DNA of 42,350 bases. Origin: an uncultured Mycoplasmatota bacterium. GTDB lineage: Bacteria > Bacillota_I > Bacilli_A > RF39 > UBA660. The number at the start of each line of letters is the position of its first letter. Position 1 is the first letter of the stretch. The translations under genes were made by a program, and so were the position numbers. The stretch is from contig CAMMJA010000007.1 in the NCBI GenBank assembly GCA_946497145.1, forward strand, positions 1 to 42,350, given 5' to 3'. The notes below the pieces were generated by a model. That model made no database searches. It was given only the letters and a program-made list of their open reading frames with translations, and was not told where the DNA came from. Of this stretch, positions 17,947-27,604 are shown in pieces.

Positions 17947-19054
17947 AAATTATATATGGATCTTCTGCTGTTCCGCTACCCGATTGATACATAACATCGC
18001 TAGAAAGTTGAATAGCTGGTCTTACATAGTTCGTATTCGATGCTTGACTTTGTTGCATATCACCAGTATAAGAAACAGAATAAACACGATATGTATTCTC
18101 TTGAATTCCTGTAATTGTCCACCACGAAGTACCTTCCGTTCCAAGATAATTGTAATTTTGACATTGTGCATCGGTTGCTTTTTTACAAGTAGAATCCAAA
18201 CTAGCATTAATATAATCATAAGTCGACAACAAACCAACTTTTTGATTTGACAATTTTACCGCACACTCAATCGATCCATCATTATTTACTGCATTTTCAT
18301 CTCTTTTTCCATAACACAAGTCAAACCCGATCATTTTTTCTTTCGTTGCATCATCAAAGAGATCTACTGTTACTTCTTCATTTTTATTCGCATACAAATC
18401 ATCTAAGTACGTACGAATTCGACTAACTGCATAATCATTAATACCAACATTATAGTTCCGTTCTACATTATAACGATCATCCCAAATAGATTTTAATTTA
18501 GAATTGGTATAAATGAGTTGAAGATTTCCTGATGCAGTTACTTTTACAATTCGCCATACATTTTCGCCGATTTTCACATAATTGTTCACATCTTCACCAC
18601 GAAACACATATTCACCATTCATTTGATACAATCCATCATCAGTACTTACAATATTTTTTTCATCTATAACTTTTTTATATAGTTCTACAGTAGTATATGC
18701 CTCGCCACAATCAAGATAAGGTATATAGGAATAAATATCACCATTTTGTTTTACGACAACCTTTCCACTACAACTCACATTCTTTGATACTAATTTTTCT
18801 AACGGTTTCATAAGATCAGCCGAAGATAGTGTAGTAACATCAACACTCACTTCACCATCATGTGATGGCAACAACTGTTGATTATTTTCATAATATTCCA
18901 TTGCCGCAGATTTCATTCTTTGTTCAATTTCTGCATAAGTCATTTTGCCACCTGTAACCATACTGACAACCCACACAATCAACAAAATTAAAACAACGAG
19001 TCCTATCCCAATTCCCCCAAAAACAATTAAACGTTTTTTCAATTCTGGATTCAT
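17945..19054 (-). CDS. membrane-anchored extracellular protein: pilin-like N-module plus DUF6273-like C-domain ending GSGTAEDPYII
   Basis: N-terminal TM; AAMEYYENNQQLLP..CSGKVVV..YSYIPYLDCG; C-domain VWRIVKVTASGNLQLIY..WWTITG..VRPAIQLSSD..GSGTAEDPYII. Confidence 0.65.
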   Translation of the reverse strand: MNPELKKRLIVFGGIGIGLVVLILLIVWVVSMVTGGKMTYAEIEQRMKSAAMEYYENNQQLLPSHDGEVSVDVTTLSSADLMKPLEKLVSKNVSCSGKVVVKQNGDIYSYIPYLDCGEAYTTVELYKKVIDEKNIVSTDDGLYQMNGEYVFRGEDVNNYVKIGENVWRIVKVTASGNLQLIYTNSKLKSIWDDRYNVERNYNVGINDYAVSRIRTYLDDLYANKNEEVTVDLFDDATKEKMIGFDLCYGKRDENAVNNDGSIECAVKLSNQKVGLLSTYDYINASLDSTCKKATDAQCQNYNYLGTEGTSWWTITGIQENTYRVYSVSYTGDMQQSQASNTNYVRPAIQLSSDVMYQSGSGTAEDPYII

Positions 19055-19119
19055 TCTATTACCTCTTTCACTGTATTAACTACCATCATCATAGCATAAT
19101 TTACCATGAGATACAATAT

Positions 19120-19419
19120 TTAATTAAAAGTTTGACAATACTCCTGATATCCTCCTGCTATATTTACAACATGATATCCCATCTCTAATAACTCTTGACA
19201 TGCCCTTTTACTTCTCGATCCAAATTCACAGCAAAGATAATAAGTATCTTCTTTATTTAAATAATTTTCAGGAACAGTCAATAAAAAATTCATCGGAACA
19301 TTTCTGGAAGTTGGGATGTTCCCTAATTGAAATTGATAGTTATCTCTGATGTCAATAATATGAATTCTTTGTTGTGACATCATTCGTTTTAAATCAGAAA
19401 TTGTAATTTCTTGAGTCAT
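19120..19419 (-). CDS. rhodanese-like domain protein
   Basis: HIIDIRDNYQFQLGNIPTSRNVP.. and active-site-like CCEFGSRSKRA. Confidence 0.85.
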   Translation of the reverse strand: MTQEITISDLKRMMSQQRIHIIDIRDNYQFQLGNIPTSRNVPMNFLLTVPENYLNKEDTYYLCCEFGSRSKRACQELLEMGYHVVNIAGGYQEYCQTFN

Positions 19420-19448
19420 AACTCACACCTCATAATATTATATGAAAA

Positions 19449-19471
19449 AAAGCAGAGTACGACTCTGCTTT
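19449..19471 (-). terminator. strong intrinsic terminator closing the T4SS gene cluster
   Basis: AAAGCAGAGT-acg-ACTCTGCTTT with TTTTTTT on the minus strand, immediately after the virD4 stop. Confidence 0.88.
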
Positions 19472-19475
19472 ACAT

Positions 19476-21629
19476 TTAGTCATCAAAGAAATCATCGAAA
19501 AACTTATCATCATCCTCTTCATCAAAGATAGGATTAGAAATCAGATTTTCAGAATGAACAATGGCCTTTTCCTCTTTTATTGGCTCATCTTTCACAACCG
19601 TCGATTCTATCTTTTCATTGGAATCTAAAGTAGAAGTCATTGTTTTTTCTTCTTGTTTTGGATCACTCAAAGATACTGTATTAGTAACAATTCCTTTCTC
19701 CTCAGCTTCTTTTTTATTTCGTTTTTCTTCCTCTTCTAGTTCTGCGATTTTCGCATCTATTTTCTTAACCAAATCATCGACATTAAAAAGTGGATCACTC
19801 GCTACAGTAGGTTTTTCTTCAGGAAGAGGTGCATTCATATTAAACAAACTAGGTGGTGTAAATGGTGGAAAATCATTTTGTGTTCCAGAATTAGAATTAT
19901 TTTGTTCCATCATTTCAAACAATTTCTGACGTTTTTTTTCTTTTACAAATTCTCGAATATCAAACGTTTGAACAGGTACTTTTTCACGCTGCGGATATTC
20001 TGCTTTAGGATAATTCTTTCCAAAAGACATTTTAAAATAAGGTGTCATTTTCGTTTTAAACGGTTGCATACGAGTTCGTAAAATAATCGTTTCAAATTGC
20101 TTCATGCGTTGCAAATCACTAACCGTAACTAACGGCGTAGATGCCGTTTTATCATCTTTTTTCGATTTAACTTCTCCGCACATTTTACTGATTTCTTCCA
20201 ACGCCGCAAGCTCAGTACTAATCAAATAAATAATATTGCCACAGTTACCTTTAATTGTTTCAGCATTTTCTTTGCCATACACTTGATTTAATTGCGCAAA
20301 ATTTTGGATAATCATCGTAAACCGAATTTGACGACTTCTTGCTGCTGTTATCATCGTCGTAACATCTTTTAACGGTGGCATATTAGCAAACTCATCTAAT
20401 AAAAAATTAGTCCGAATCGGTAATTTTCCCCCATATTTTTGAGCCACGTCAATTAATGTTTCATAACATTGTTTTAATAAAATGGTAACCAAGGAATGAT
20501 ACGTTTTTTTCTCATCTTGAATAACAATAAACAATGCTGTCTTTTTTTCTCCAATCGATTCAAAATCAAAATCACTATGTGATAGCATTTCTGATAAATT
20601 CTCTCTTGACGCAAACAATTTAATTTTTTGTTTAAATACTGCTAAAATACTTCCCTTGGTTTCGTTAGGAGCCATGATAGTGCTAGATGCATTAATAGCA
20701 GCAGCACTTGCTGGATCTTTACTATTAAAATATTCTTTTACATAAGTAGAACCACCAAATTTTTCTTCGCCAACTGTTGTCATTAAACTAATACTGTTAA
20801 TATTAATTTCCTCTTCTTTCGCATCTTCAAACAACCCAAGAGCAATCCCAGAAAAATAATCAGCAGACGTCTTTTCCCAAAAAGGATCAGCATTGCCACT
20901 ATTTTCCTCATACAAAATATTCAAAGCCAAATCATCTAGCAATTCAATCGCCTTATCCTGGTTTCCCGCTTTATACACTTGATATGGCAAAGATAATGGA
21001 TTCCAAGCATTTCCTCTTTGAGGATCACGGAAATTTAAAATCAAAATATTATATCCTTTGGCCTTTAACATTTCTGATGTTTTTTCATAAATTTCGCCTT
21101 TAGGATCAGTTATGATCATGGATTCTCCTTTTTTCGCCAAAACTTCAACAGTAGGAAAAATAACTGTCTGTGTCTTACCAGACCCTGTAGCACCAATAAC
21201 CAAAGTATGATATTCACCATTATCTACCCACAACTCTTTTTCTTTAATAATAAGAGGAACACCTGCTACGTCACTTTCTTCAGCCAACGGATTAACCATA
21301 GACAATTCTTTTTGCATTTCCTTTTCTTTGGCCCATCTACTATAACCTTTATCCTTTTTATCCGTCGTAATTCCAATTCCTTTTTCCCGTTCAAAGAAGT
21401 AAGAACTCACACTAATAAATAAAGCAGCCAAAGAAAAAATATAAAAGACAATGGTAGCCATGATATACTCAGAAGTAAATGCCTCAATCGGATTTAAACC
21501 ATAAAAGTGCCCTTCTATTGCCAAAGTAGAAAAATTTAATACCCCAATTGCAATTAAATATAATAGAAATATCGCAAAAAGAACAAAAATAACAATATCT
21601 TGTGGTTCTGCTCTAAATTTTAATTTCAT
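19476..21629 (-). CDS. virD4: VirD4/TraG-family type IV secretion coupling ATPase with acidic C-terminal tail
   Basis: Walker A VIGATGSGKTQTVIFP, IITDPKGEIYEKT, LLDEFANMPPL, IIQNFAQLNQVYG; N-terminal TMs; start 21629 after GAGGTGA. Confidence 0.93.
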   Translation of the reverse strand: MKLKFRAEPQDIVIFVLFAIFLLYLIAIGVLNFSTLAIEGHFYGLNPIEAFTSEYIMATIVFYIFSLAALFISVSSYFFEREKGIGITTDKKDKGYSRWAKEKEMQKELSMVNPLAEESDVAGVPLIIKEKELWVDNGEYHTLVIGATGSGKTQTVIFPTVEVLAKKGESMIITDPKGEIYEKTSEMLKAKGYNILILNFRDPQRGNAWNPLSLPYQVYKAGNQDKAIELLDDLALNILYEENSGNADPFWEKTSADYFSGIALGLFEDAKEEEININSISLMTTVGEEKFGGSTYVKEYFNSKDPASAAAINASSTIMAPNETKGSILAVFKQKIKLFASRENLSEMLSHSDFDFESIGEKKTALFIVIQDEKKTYHSLVTILLKQCYETLIDVAQKYGGKLPIRTNFLLDEFANMPPLKDVTTMITAARSRQIRFTMIIQNFAQLNQVYGKENAETIKGNCGNIIYLISTELAALEEISKMCGEVKSKKDDKTASTPLVTVSDLQRMKQFETIILRTRMQPFKTKMTPYFKMSFGKNYPKAEYPQREKVPVQTFDIREFVKEKKRQKLFEMMEQNNSNSGTQNDFPPFTPPSLFNMNAPLPEEKPTVASDPLFNVDDLVKKIDAKIAELEEEEKRNKKEAEEKGIVTNTVSLSDPKQEEKTMTSTLDSNEKIESTVVKDEPIKEEKAIVHSENLISNPIFDEEDDDKFFDDFFDD

Positions 21630-21641
21630 ATATGTCACCTC

Positions 21642-22124
21642 TTATCGATCTGTATTAAATTGAACAGTATATACCATTACCGCAGTTACTTCAAAAGTAT
21701 AAGAATAACCATTTGTATCTAATACTGTATAAACTTTTCCAGAATTAGAAGATTTTTCACTAGCGGATTTTAATGAAAAGGTCATACTCTTTGCTAACAA
21801 ATCTTCTACATAGGAATCATAATCTTCAAAAGTGGGAAAATATGTTTTCTTAAAACCAGCATCCAGTGAAAGATACGCTTCTTCCCTATGATATAACATA
21901 TTTTGTATATAATCATTCAAGTAAATACTAGCAATTTGTTCTTTTGATAAATAAACAGGCATAAATTCATTCACATCATAATTTTTTAAAAACTGTGTAT
22001 TCTTATTTTCTTCTTCTACTATAGGTGCTGATTGATCTGATTTCAACATATATATTATACCAATACCTATAATCAATACAATACCTAATATAAGATAAAT
22101 AATATTTTTACTAAAATATTTCAT
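21642..22124 (-). CDS. single-TM protein, possible VirB8/TcpC-like (NTF2-fold) T4SS component
   Basis: Short N-tail, TM, about 120-aa extracytoplasmic domain; position next to virD4; overlaps the upstream gene by ATGA. Confidence 0.5.
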   Translation of the reverse strand: MKYFSKNIIYLILGIVLIIGIGIIYMLKSDQSAPIVEEENKNTQFLKNYDVNEFMPVYLSKEQIASIYLNDYIQNMLYHREEAYLSLDAGFKKTYFPTFEDYDSYVEDLLAKSMTFSLKSASEKSSNSGKVYTVLDTNGYSYTFEVTAVMVYTVQFNTDR

Positions 22125-22657
22125 GACGTCTCCTCCTTATGAAAGAGTTTTCCATCATAAGGAACAATGGAAAAAACTTGACGTTGAAAATCTAAATTTA
22201 CAATAATATAAAAAGGAGTTGAATCTATCGTAGCATACTCTTCTGGTGTACTAAGTAATAAATTCGGTTGCAGTATACCTGATACATAATACTTGATAAT
22301 ATGATCATTCACTGTTTCTTGATACATTTTTTTAGCTGTAAATTCTTGTTCTTCATCAAACGCATTAATATAATCATAAAGATTATCACTAGTAATATTA
22401 TTTTCATTTTTATAATCATCATCTAACAACAATAATATATTTTGTGTATCATGCATAGTAAGATAAGATAAATACTTAGAAATACAAGATGTAACAGTAA
22501 AAAAGCGATTGTGATCGGTTACCATATACACATTATCTGCTACAACAATCGTATTAGGAACAGTAGATTTTTTCCCCCATGAAAAATAGCCAATCAACAG
22601 AATAATAACAATGATTATAATGACTAATATAATATCTTTTTTCTTATCTCCTATCAT
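22121..22657 (-). CDS. single-TM protein, possible VirB8/TcpC-like (NTF2-fold) T4SS component
   Basis: Same architecture as its neighbour; extracytoplasmic domain with YYVSGILQ...FYIIVNLDFQRQVFSIVPYD. Confidence 0.5.
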   Translation of the reverse strand: MIGDKKKDIILVIIIIVIILLIGYFSWGKKSTVPNTIVVADNVYMVTDHNRFFTVTSCISKYLSYLTMHDTQNILLLLDDDYKNENNITSDNLYDYINAFDEEQEFTAKKMYQETVNDHIIKYYVSGILQPNLLLSTPEEYATIDSTPFYIIVNLDFQRQVFSIVPYDGKLFHKEETS

Positions 22658-22677
22658 ACAAAACCTCTTTTCATTGT

Positions 22678-24933
22678 CTACGAATTTGTTTTATATACAC
22701 CTGTATGAAATAAGGCCCATTCAGCTTCGCGTCGACGTTTCAATCCTTCCATATACACGCCTCCACCAGTAACTGGAGAAGACATATAATTATCATATAG
22801 TGCTTGGGTATTACCATACTTTTTATAATTAGCAGGAAAAGCATCTATATTTCCCACATTATACATTCTAGAAACAAGGGCATCAATTTGATAATCTTCT
22901 AACGTAATACCTTCTTTAGACAACAATGAAGTATCACTGCTTCTTTTATCACTAATTTCTTGTGCCTCAATGGCATCTACTATTTCAATTGGAACGGCAT
23001 CTCCCAATTTCAAACTAGTACCATCAATTCCATAAGAAGAGAAACGATCTAAATTATATTGAATAGCCACTCCATACCCCACTGTCAATGTACCTGTTCC
23101 ATCATCATATACATAATAATTGCCATTTTCTGGAGTTGGACCTGTTCCTTCCCAACTATGTAACATATTCACAAGTTCCGAAGAAGCGGTATTGGTTGGA
23201 CGTGGATTTTCTGGATCAACAAAATCTAATGGGTCTTGTCTTCCACTAGAACTATTCTGTCCTACTCTAACTTCAAAATGTAAATGTGTTCCTGTAGATC
23301 GACCACTATTACCAATTTTCCCGATTGACTGTCCTTGTCTTACCGCATCGCCTGCAAAAACAGAAATCGTATTGGCATGTAGATGGGCATACAATGTAAA
23401 ATTACCATCACTATGTTGAATAATTACATAATTACCATACCCACCACCACCTTCTCCATTTCCATAATTGTTAACAGATCCTTTTGGCGGATAAACTACA
23501 ATTCCATCTTTGGCAGCAATGGCATCAATAACACCAGGTCCTGTTATTTGCTCTCCAGCAATATCCAAAGCTCCATGTGCTGCAATCATTTCATGTGTAA
23601 ACGGATCTTCACGTGGTCCAAAATAACTAGTAATATAAGTACTAGCAGGATCGCCAGTTGCAAATATCACACCACCAGATGTTGTAGTTTCTTTACTACC
23701 TACTGGCCACCAATAAGAACCATTTCCATTTCCTACCATAATAGTTTCTTCTTCTCGCGAAACCAAACTATTATATTTACTTACATAATCAAATACTTCT
23801 GCTGCAATTTTATCGGCATCGTCACTATTTTCTAAATCTAATTTATCTCGCATATAACTTGCAAGTTCAGATTTAAATGTATCTTCATCATAGATATATC
23901 TTTCAACTGTTTTATCAGGATTTTTCGTATAACCACTCGGACACGACGGCTCAGCATCAATCGTTCCCTCAACAGTTTGAGAATCAACTCCTTCTTTCTC
24001 ACAAGTAATAATAATGATGCTATCCTTGAACATTAATTCAGAAATATTCCGAATCTCATCCTCAGTCATATCTTCAAATGTGAAATTAGAATCATAACGA
24101 TTCATAATAAAATAAGTACCTGAAATATAACCAGATTGATATTCAGCCCCTTTGCTTACGTATTCCTCTTCTACAATGGCCAAACGATCATAAAACGCTT
24201 GTTCCTCTTCTGAACTAGCAGTATATTCAATATTTTCATTTCCACCCTGACCAAACGCATCATCTGTACCAAACATTGGAAAAAATTGTGATATAACTGC
24301 TAAAATAAGCATAATTCCTAAAATAATAACCAAACCCCATCCAATCACAGGCCACAAAAAAGGAGGAATTTTTTTTATAGTTCCAATCATGTTCCCAATG
24401 CTATCTACAGTAGTTTTTGCTTTACCCTGCTCTTGATCACTAGAAGCATCATTTTTCCCTTTCGAAAAAGGAGATGGTTTTCCTAAAGACGATCGTCCTG
24501 ATTCTGATGTAGCATTGCCCCCAGAACTATTACTACCACTTGTTGAAGTATTATTACTTTTAGAAGCATTAGCACCAGCAGAATTTCCTGGAACGCTGCC
24601 GCTACTTCCGCCACCAACTTTTCCACCTATTGCGCTCATTGCAGCATCTTTGGCAGGCGATTTTGCTACTGTATTAATCGCTTTAGAAGCAATAGGATTC
24701 TTGTGAAGTTTATCACTTACTTTGTTCAGTGTTTTATTAACAAGTGGGTTTTTCGCAATCTCATTTGTTGCCATGCCAGCTAAAGGGCCAGGAACTCCTG
24801 CACCTTGTAATGCAACAGTTCCTGCGTCCTTTGCAAGTTCTTTTGTGTTTTCACGATTCTGTTCTTTTTTGGTCATCTGTGGTTGGTGTTCATCAGAACC
24901 TGCTTGATTATTTCTCCTTGCTTGATAAGCCAC
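22678..24933 (-). CDS. bifunctional T4SS peptidoglycan hydrolase: M23 endopeptidase + GH24-like lysozyme, with long low-complexity cytoplasmic N-terminus
   Basis: M23: HGALDIAG..., LYAHLHANTISVFAGDAVRQGQSIGKIGNSGRSTGTHLHFEVR; lysozyme-like: LHSWEGTGPTPENGNYYVYDDGTGTLTVGYGVAI; TM at PPFLWPVIGWGLVIILGIMLILAVISQF. Confidence 0.88.
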   Translation of the reverse strand: MAYQARRNNQAGSDEHQPQMTKKEQNRENTKELAKDAGTVALQGAGVPGPLAGMATNEIAKNPLVNKTLNKVSDKLHKNPIASKAINTVAKSPAKDAAMSAIGGKVGGGSSGSVPGNSAGANASKSNNTSTSGSNSSGGNATSESGRSSLGKPSPFSKGKNDASSDQEQGKAKTTVDSIGNMIGTIKKIPPFLWPVIGWGLVIILGIMLILAVISQFFPMFGTDDAFGQGGNENIEYTASSEEEQAFYDRLAIVEEEYVSKGAEYQSGYISGTYFIMNRYDSNFTFEDMTEDEIRNISELMFKDSIIIITCEKEGVDSQTVEGTIDAEPSCPSGYTKNPDKTVERYIYDEDTFKSELASYMRDKLDLENSDDADKIAAEVFDYVSKYNSLVSREEETIMVGNGNGSYWWPVGSKETTTSGGVIFATGDPASTYITSYFGPREDPFTHEMIAAHGALDIAGEQITGPGVIDAIAAKDGIVVYPPKGSVNNYGNGEGGGGYGNYVIIQHSDGNFTLYAHLHANTISVFAGDAVRQGQSIGKIGNSGRSTGTHLHFEVRVGQNSSSGRQDPLDFVDPENPRPTNTASSELVNMLHSWEGTGPTPENGNYYVYDDGTGTLTVGYGVAIQYNLDRFSSYGIDGTSLKLGDAVPIEIVDAIEAQEISDKRSSDTSLLSKEGITLEDYQIDALVSRMYNVGNIDAFPANYKKYGNTQALYDNYMSSPVTGGGVYMEGLKRRREAEWALFHTGVYKTNS

Positions 24934-24957
24934 TTGTCATCACCACCTAACTTCTTT

Positions 24958-26748
24958 CTAGAATCCTCCTCCACTACCAAAGGAATCTAATTCTTCCTGC
25001 GTTACAATTACATTAATTCGCATACGACGATTTCCACAAACAAAGAGTGCTTCTCCTTGCGAATATCGTTTAATACTATCCTTCTCATTATCGTTCAAAT
25101 CAATCAGTAACGACAAATCTTCTACCGCTTGTTTCTTTAATCCCATAACCAAATAGTAAGAAGCATTATCGAAAATGGCCTTACCTTGGGTAATTACAGA
25201 TGGATCACAGAAATCGCTTGGTTGTTGTGTAATAATAATTGTTCCTGTATTGTACTTACGAGCACGTCTTTGCACTTGTGCTAAGAAATCAGCACCTAAA
25301 ACGTTGTTTTGTCCCAATAAAACATGGGCCTCATCTACCATCAATACGGTATCAACATCTGTATCCAAACATAATCCCCATGCATATTTCAAAACATTGA
25401 AAAATAACGCATTTCGGATATTTACATCCGCATTCATAAGTTCTCGAATATTGAAAACAATAAAATCACTTTGTGGCGTAATCGTTGTATGACCATCGAA
25501 ATAAAATTTCAATTCTTTGGTGATTGGACGAACTTTTAGTTCTAATCGTTCCATAATATCTCTTTCGTGAGTTTGCTCTGTCATGGACATCATTCGACCC
25601 TTAATTGTCGCATAAACATCTGTAAACGTTGGATAATCTTGTGATTTAAATTTTGTAAAGTCAGAATTAAAATCAATTCCAAAGCGTTTATAAGTATCTT
25701 GCACTACCTCACTAAATAAAGTTAATACATCTTCTTCGATTGATGGATCGTAATATTTCATGAATGCCTTTAATGTCTGTAATGTACGAGTAAGCACCGT
25801 ATAACCAAGTCCTTGTTTCATCTCTTCTTCATCAGCATCGATAACCACTTCTAATGGATTGATCATACCATACTCTCCACCTTTTCCAAGGTCAATGGTA
25901 TCACCACCATACAAACGAGTCATATCAGCAAGTTCGTTTTCTGGATCAATCGCTACAATCTGGCAACCATTACGAATATGTCCACGCAAAATCAATTTAG
26001 CTGCTGTCGATTTACCAGATCCAGAAGTACCAAGAATAATTAAATTAGCATTATTACGATTATTTTCTTTTTTAATTTTATATAAAAACTGATTAAACAA
26101 AATAACTCCACCTGAGAAATCTACACCCAACAAAGTAGATAAACCGGGATCTTTAATACTATCAAAAATAAATGGATACATCGCAGCAATCGTAACAGAT
26201 GGAATTGGTGTTCCAATACGATCTTCAACATCTTGTTTTGGAAAGATTGGCAAAATAGACTTCAATACTTTTTCCTGCTCAAAACGTAAAGAAATGGCCT
26301 TCAATTCCATCGCATCTAAATAGTTTTTAACATTTGTTTTTTTAAGTTCCAAATCTTCTCTGGTATCAGCAGTAATCATAATGTGCATTTGGAAATCAAA
26401 AATTCTAGCTTGAGAACTAGCAAGCATTGATACAAAATATTCCAACGATTCCGCATCTTGTCGAATTCGCTCTTGTCTTGTCTGATCTCTTTCTTCTTGG
26501 TAACGCGCCTTTAAATCAGCAATTTCCTTATTCAACATACGAGACATTGTTTGAAATGGAACCGGAATATGTTTTACTACTACTTTGATTCCCGGCATGT
26601 TGGTTAAAGACGACAAATACCCAGGAGCAATATATTTAGGATAAGATACAACTGATAAAATAGTCGCATACTTATCACTAATAAAGAAGTCACTAGCATT
26701 AAATTGTAAGCCCTTTGGTGCAATTTGTGATTTTAATTTATTACTCAT
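24958..26748 (-). CDS. virB4: VirB4-family T4SS ATPase (ATPase part)
   Basis: Walker A ILGTSGSGKSTAAKLI, Walker B VLMVDEAHVLLG, GTIIITQQPSDF. Confidence 0.93.
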   Translation of the reverse strand: MSNKLKSQIAPKGLQFNASDFFISDKYATILSVVSYPKYIAPGYLSSLTNMPGIKVVVKHIPVPFQTMSRMLNKEIADLKARYQEERDQTRQERIRQDAESLEYFVSMLASSQARIFDFQMHIMITADTREDLELKKTNVKNYLDAMELKAISLRFEQEKVLKSILPIFPKQDVEDRIGTPIPSVTIAAMYPFIFDSIKDPGLSTLLGVDFSGGVILFNQFLYKIKKENNRNNANLIILGTSGSGKSTAAKLILRGHIRNGCQIVAIDPENELADMTRLYGGDTIDLGKGGEYGMINPLEVVIDADEEEMKQGLGYTVLTRTLQTLKAFMKYYDPSIEEDVLTLFSEVVQDTYKRFGIDFNSDFTKFKSQDYPTFTDVYATIKGRMMSMTEQTHERDIMERLELKVRPITKELKFYFDGHTTITPQSDFIVFNIRELMNADVNIRNALFFNVLKYAWGLCLDTDVDTVLMVDEAHVLLGQNNVLGADFLAQVQRRARKYNTGTIIITQQPSDFCDPSVITQGKAIFDNASYYLVMGLKKQAVEDLSLLIDLNDNEKDSIKRYSQGEALFVCGNRRMRINVIVTQEELDSFGSGGGF

Positions 26749-27293
26749 AATGGCAACACCGTCCCAAATTCTGTTGTTTGTCCCCCGTTCAAGAAATTAT
26801 CTAGTATAACTCTTAAATCATCGTTGGAAGTTTGCGAAGCACTAAGTCCACATCCTGCCAAGCCATTGATCAACAATCTTATTTTTTTCTGCAACATATC
26901 TAAATTCTTCTCTTTAAATAGAAGATAATATTCTGTATCAACAACATTGTTATTCATAAAAGTATTACCTTTTTGAATATCAGCACTAATCAATTTACGA
27001 ATGACTGGACTTTGGGTATTATTGTACAATAATTGTAGTTGTGATAAATAAACAGAAATATCCACTGGTCTATCGGCTACAACTAACCAAAATTCAAAGT
27101 CTATCATATTATAAAAATTTTTTAAGCTAATTAACACATTTTCTTGTGCATCAGCATCTAAGATAAAAATGTTACGCGGGGAAACTTTAACACCTGTTAC
27201 CTTTAATTGATTCGGCAAAATAATCATTCCATTTTGAATAGATTCAATCGGTAACCAATCTTCAGTATACTTACTTGTCGTTACCTTCGCCAT
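26745..27293 (-). CDS. TraC-like/VirB4 N-terminal-domain protein
   Basis: DWLPIESIQNGMIILPNQLKVTGVKVSPRNIFI...; ends in an ATGA overlap with virB4; start MAKVTTSKY at 27293. Confidence 0.7.
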   Translation of the reverse strand: MAKVTTSKYTEDWLPIESIQNGMIILPNQLKVTGVKVSPRNIFILDADAQENVLISLKNFYNMIDFEFWLVVADRPVDISVYLSQLQLLYNNTQSPVIRKLISADIQKGNTFMNNNVVDTEYYLLFKEKNLDMLQKKIRLLINGLAGCGLSASQTSNDDLRVILDNFLNGGQTTEFGTVLPL

Positions 27294-27588
27294 AATTAGA
27301 ACACCAACCTTTCCATACATATTTTTGTCTATTGTTAATAAATTCCAATAATTCTTTAAGCACATTCAAAATATTATGATAATAAGGAACAGGGGCCACT
27401 AATAATGCAGAAATAGCAGCAGGAGCCAACACTACTACTGTCATGATAGTAGAAGTCATTGGAACTATCACCAACAATAAGAGTGTAATTCCTACCCCAA
27501 CTCCAAATAAAATCAAATCTTCTTTTCGAAACAAACCAAATATTAACTTTCCTTTGTTGGTATTTGCCGGTATTAAATAATTATTCAT
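27271..27588 (-). CDS. PrgI family T4SS membrane protein
   Basis: MNNYLIPANTNKGKLIFGLFRKEDLILFG... YYHNILNVLKELLEFINNRQKYVWKGW. Confidence 0.87.
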   Translation of the reverse strand: MNNYLIPANTNKGKLIFGLFRKEDLILFGVGVGITLLLLVIVPMTSTIMTVVVLAPAAISALLVAPVPYYHNILNVLKELLEFINNRQKYVWKGWCSNYGEGNDK

Positions 27589-27604
27589 AATATATCACAC
27601 CCTT

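Noticed and set aside
18022-18237. Minus-strand ORFs 18022..18237, 30186..30371 and 35929..36120
   Set aside because: Shadow frames inside strongly supported genes on the same strand
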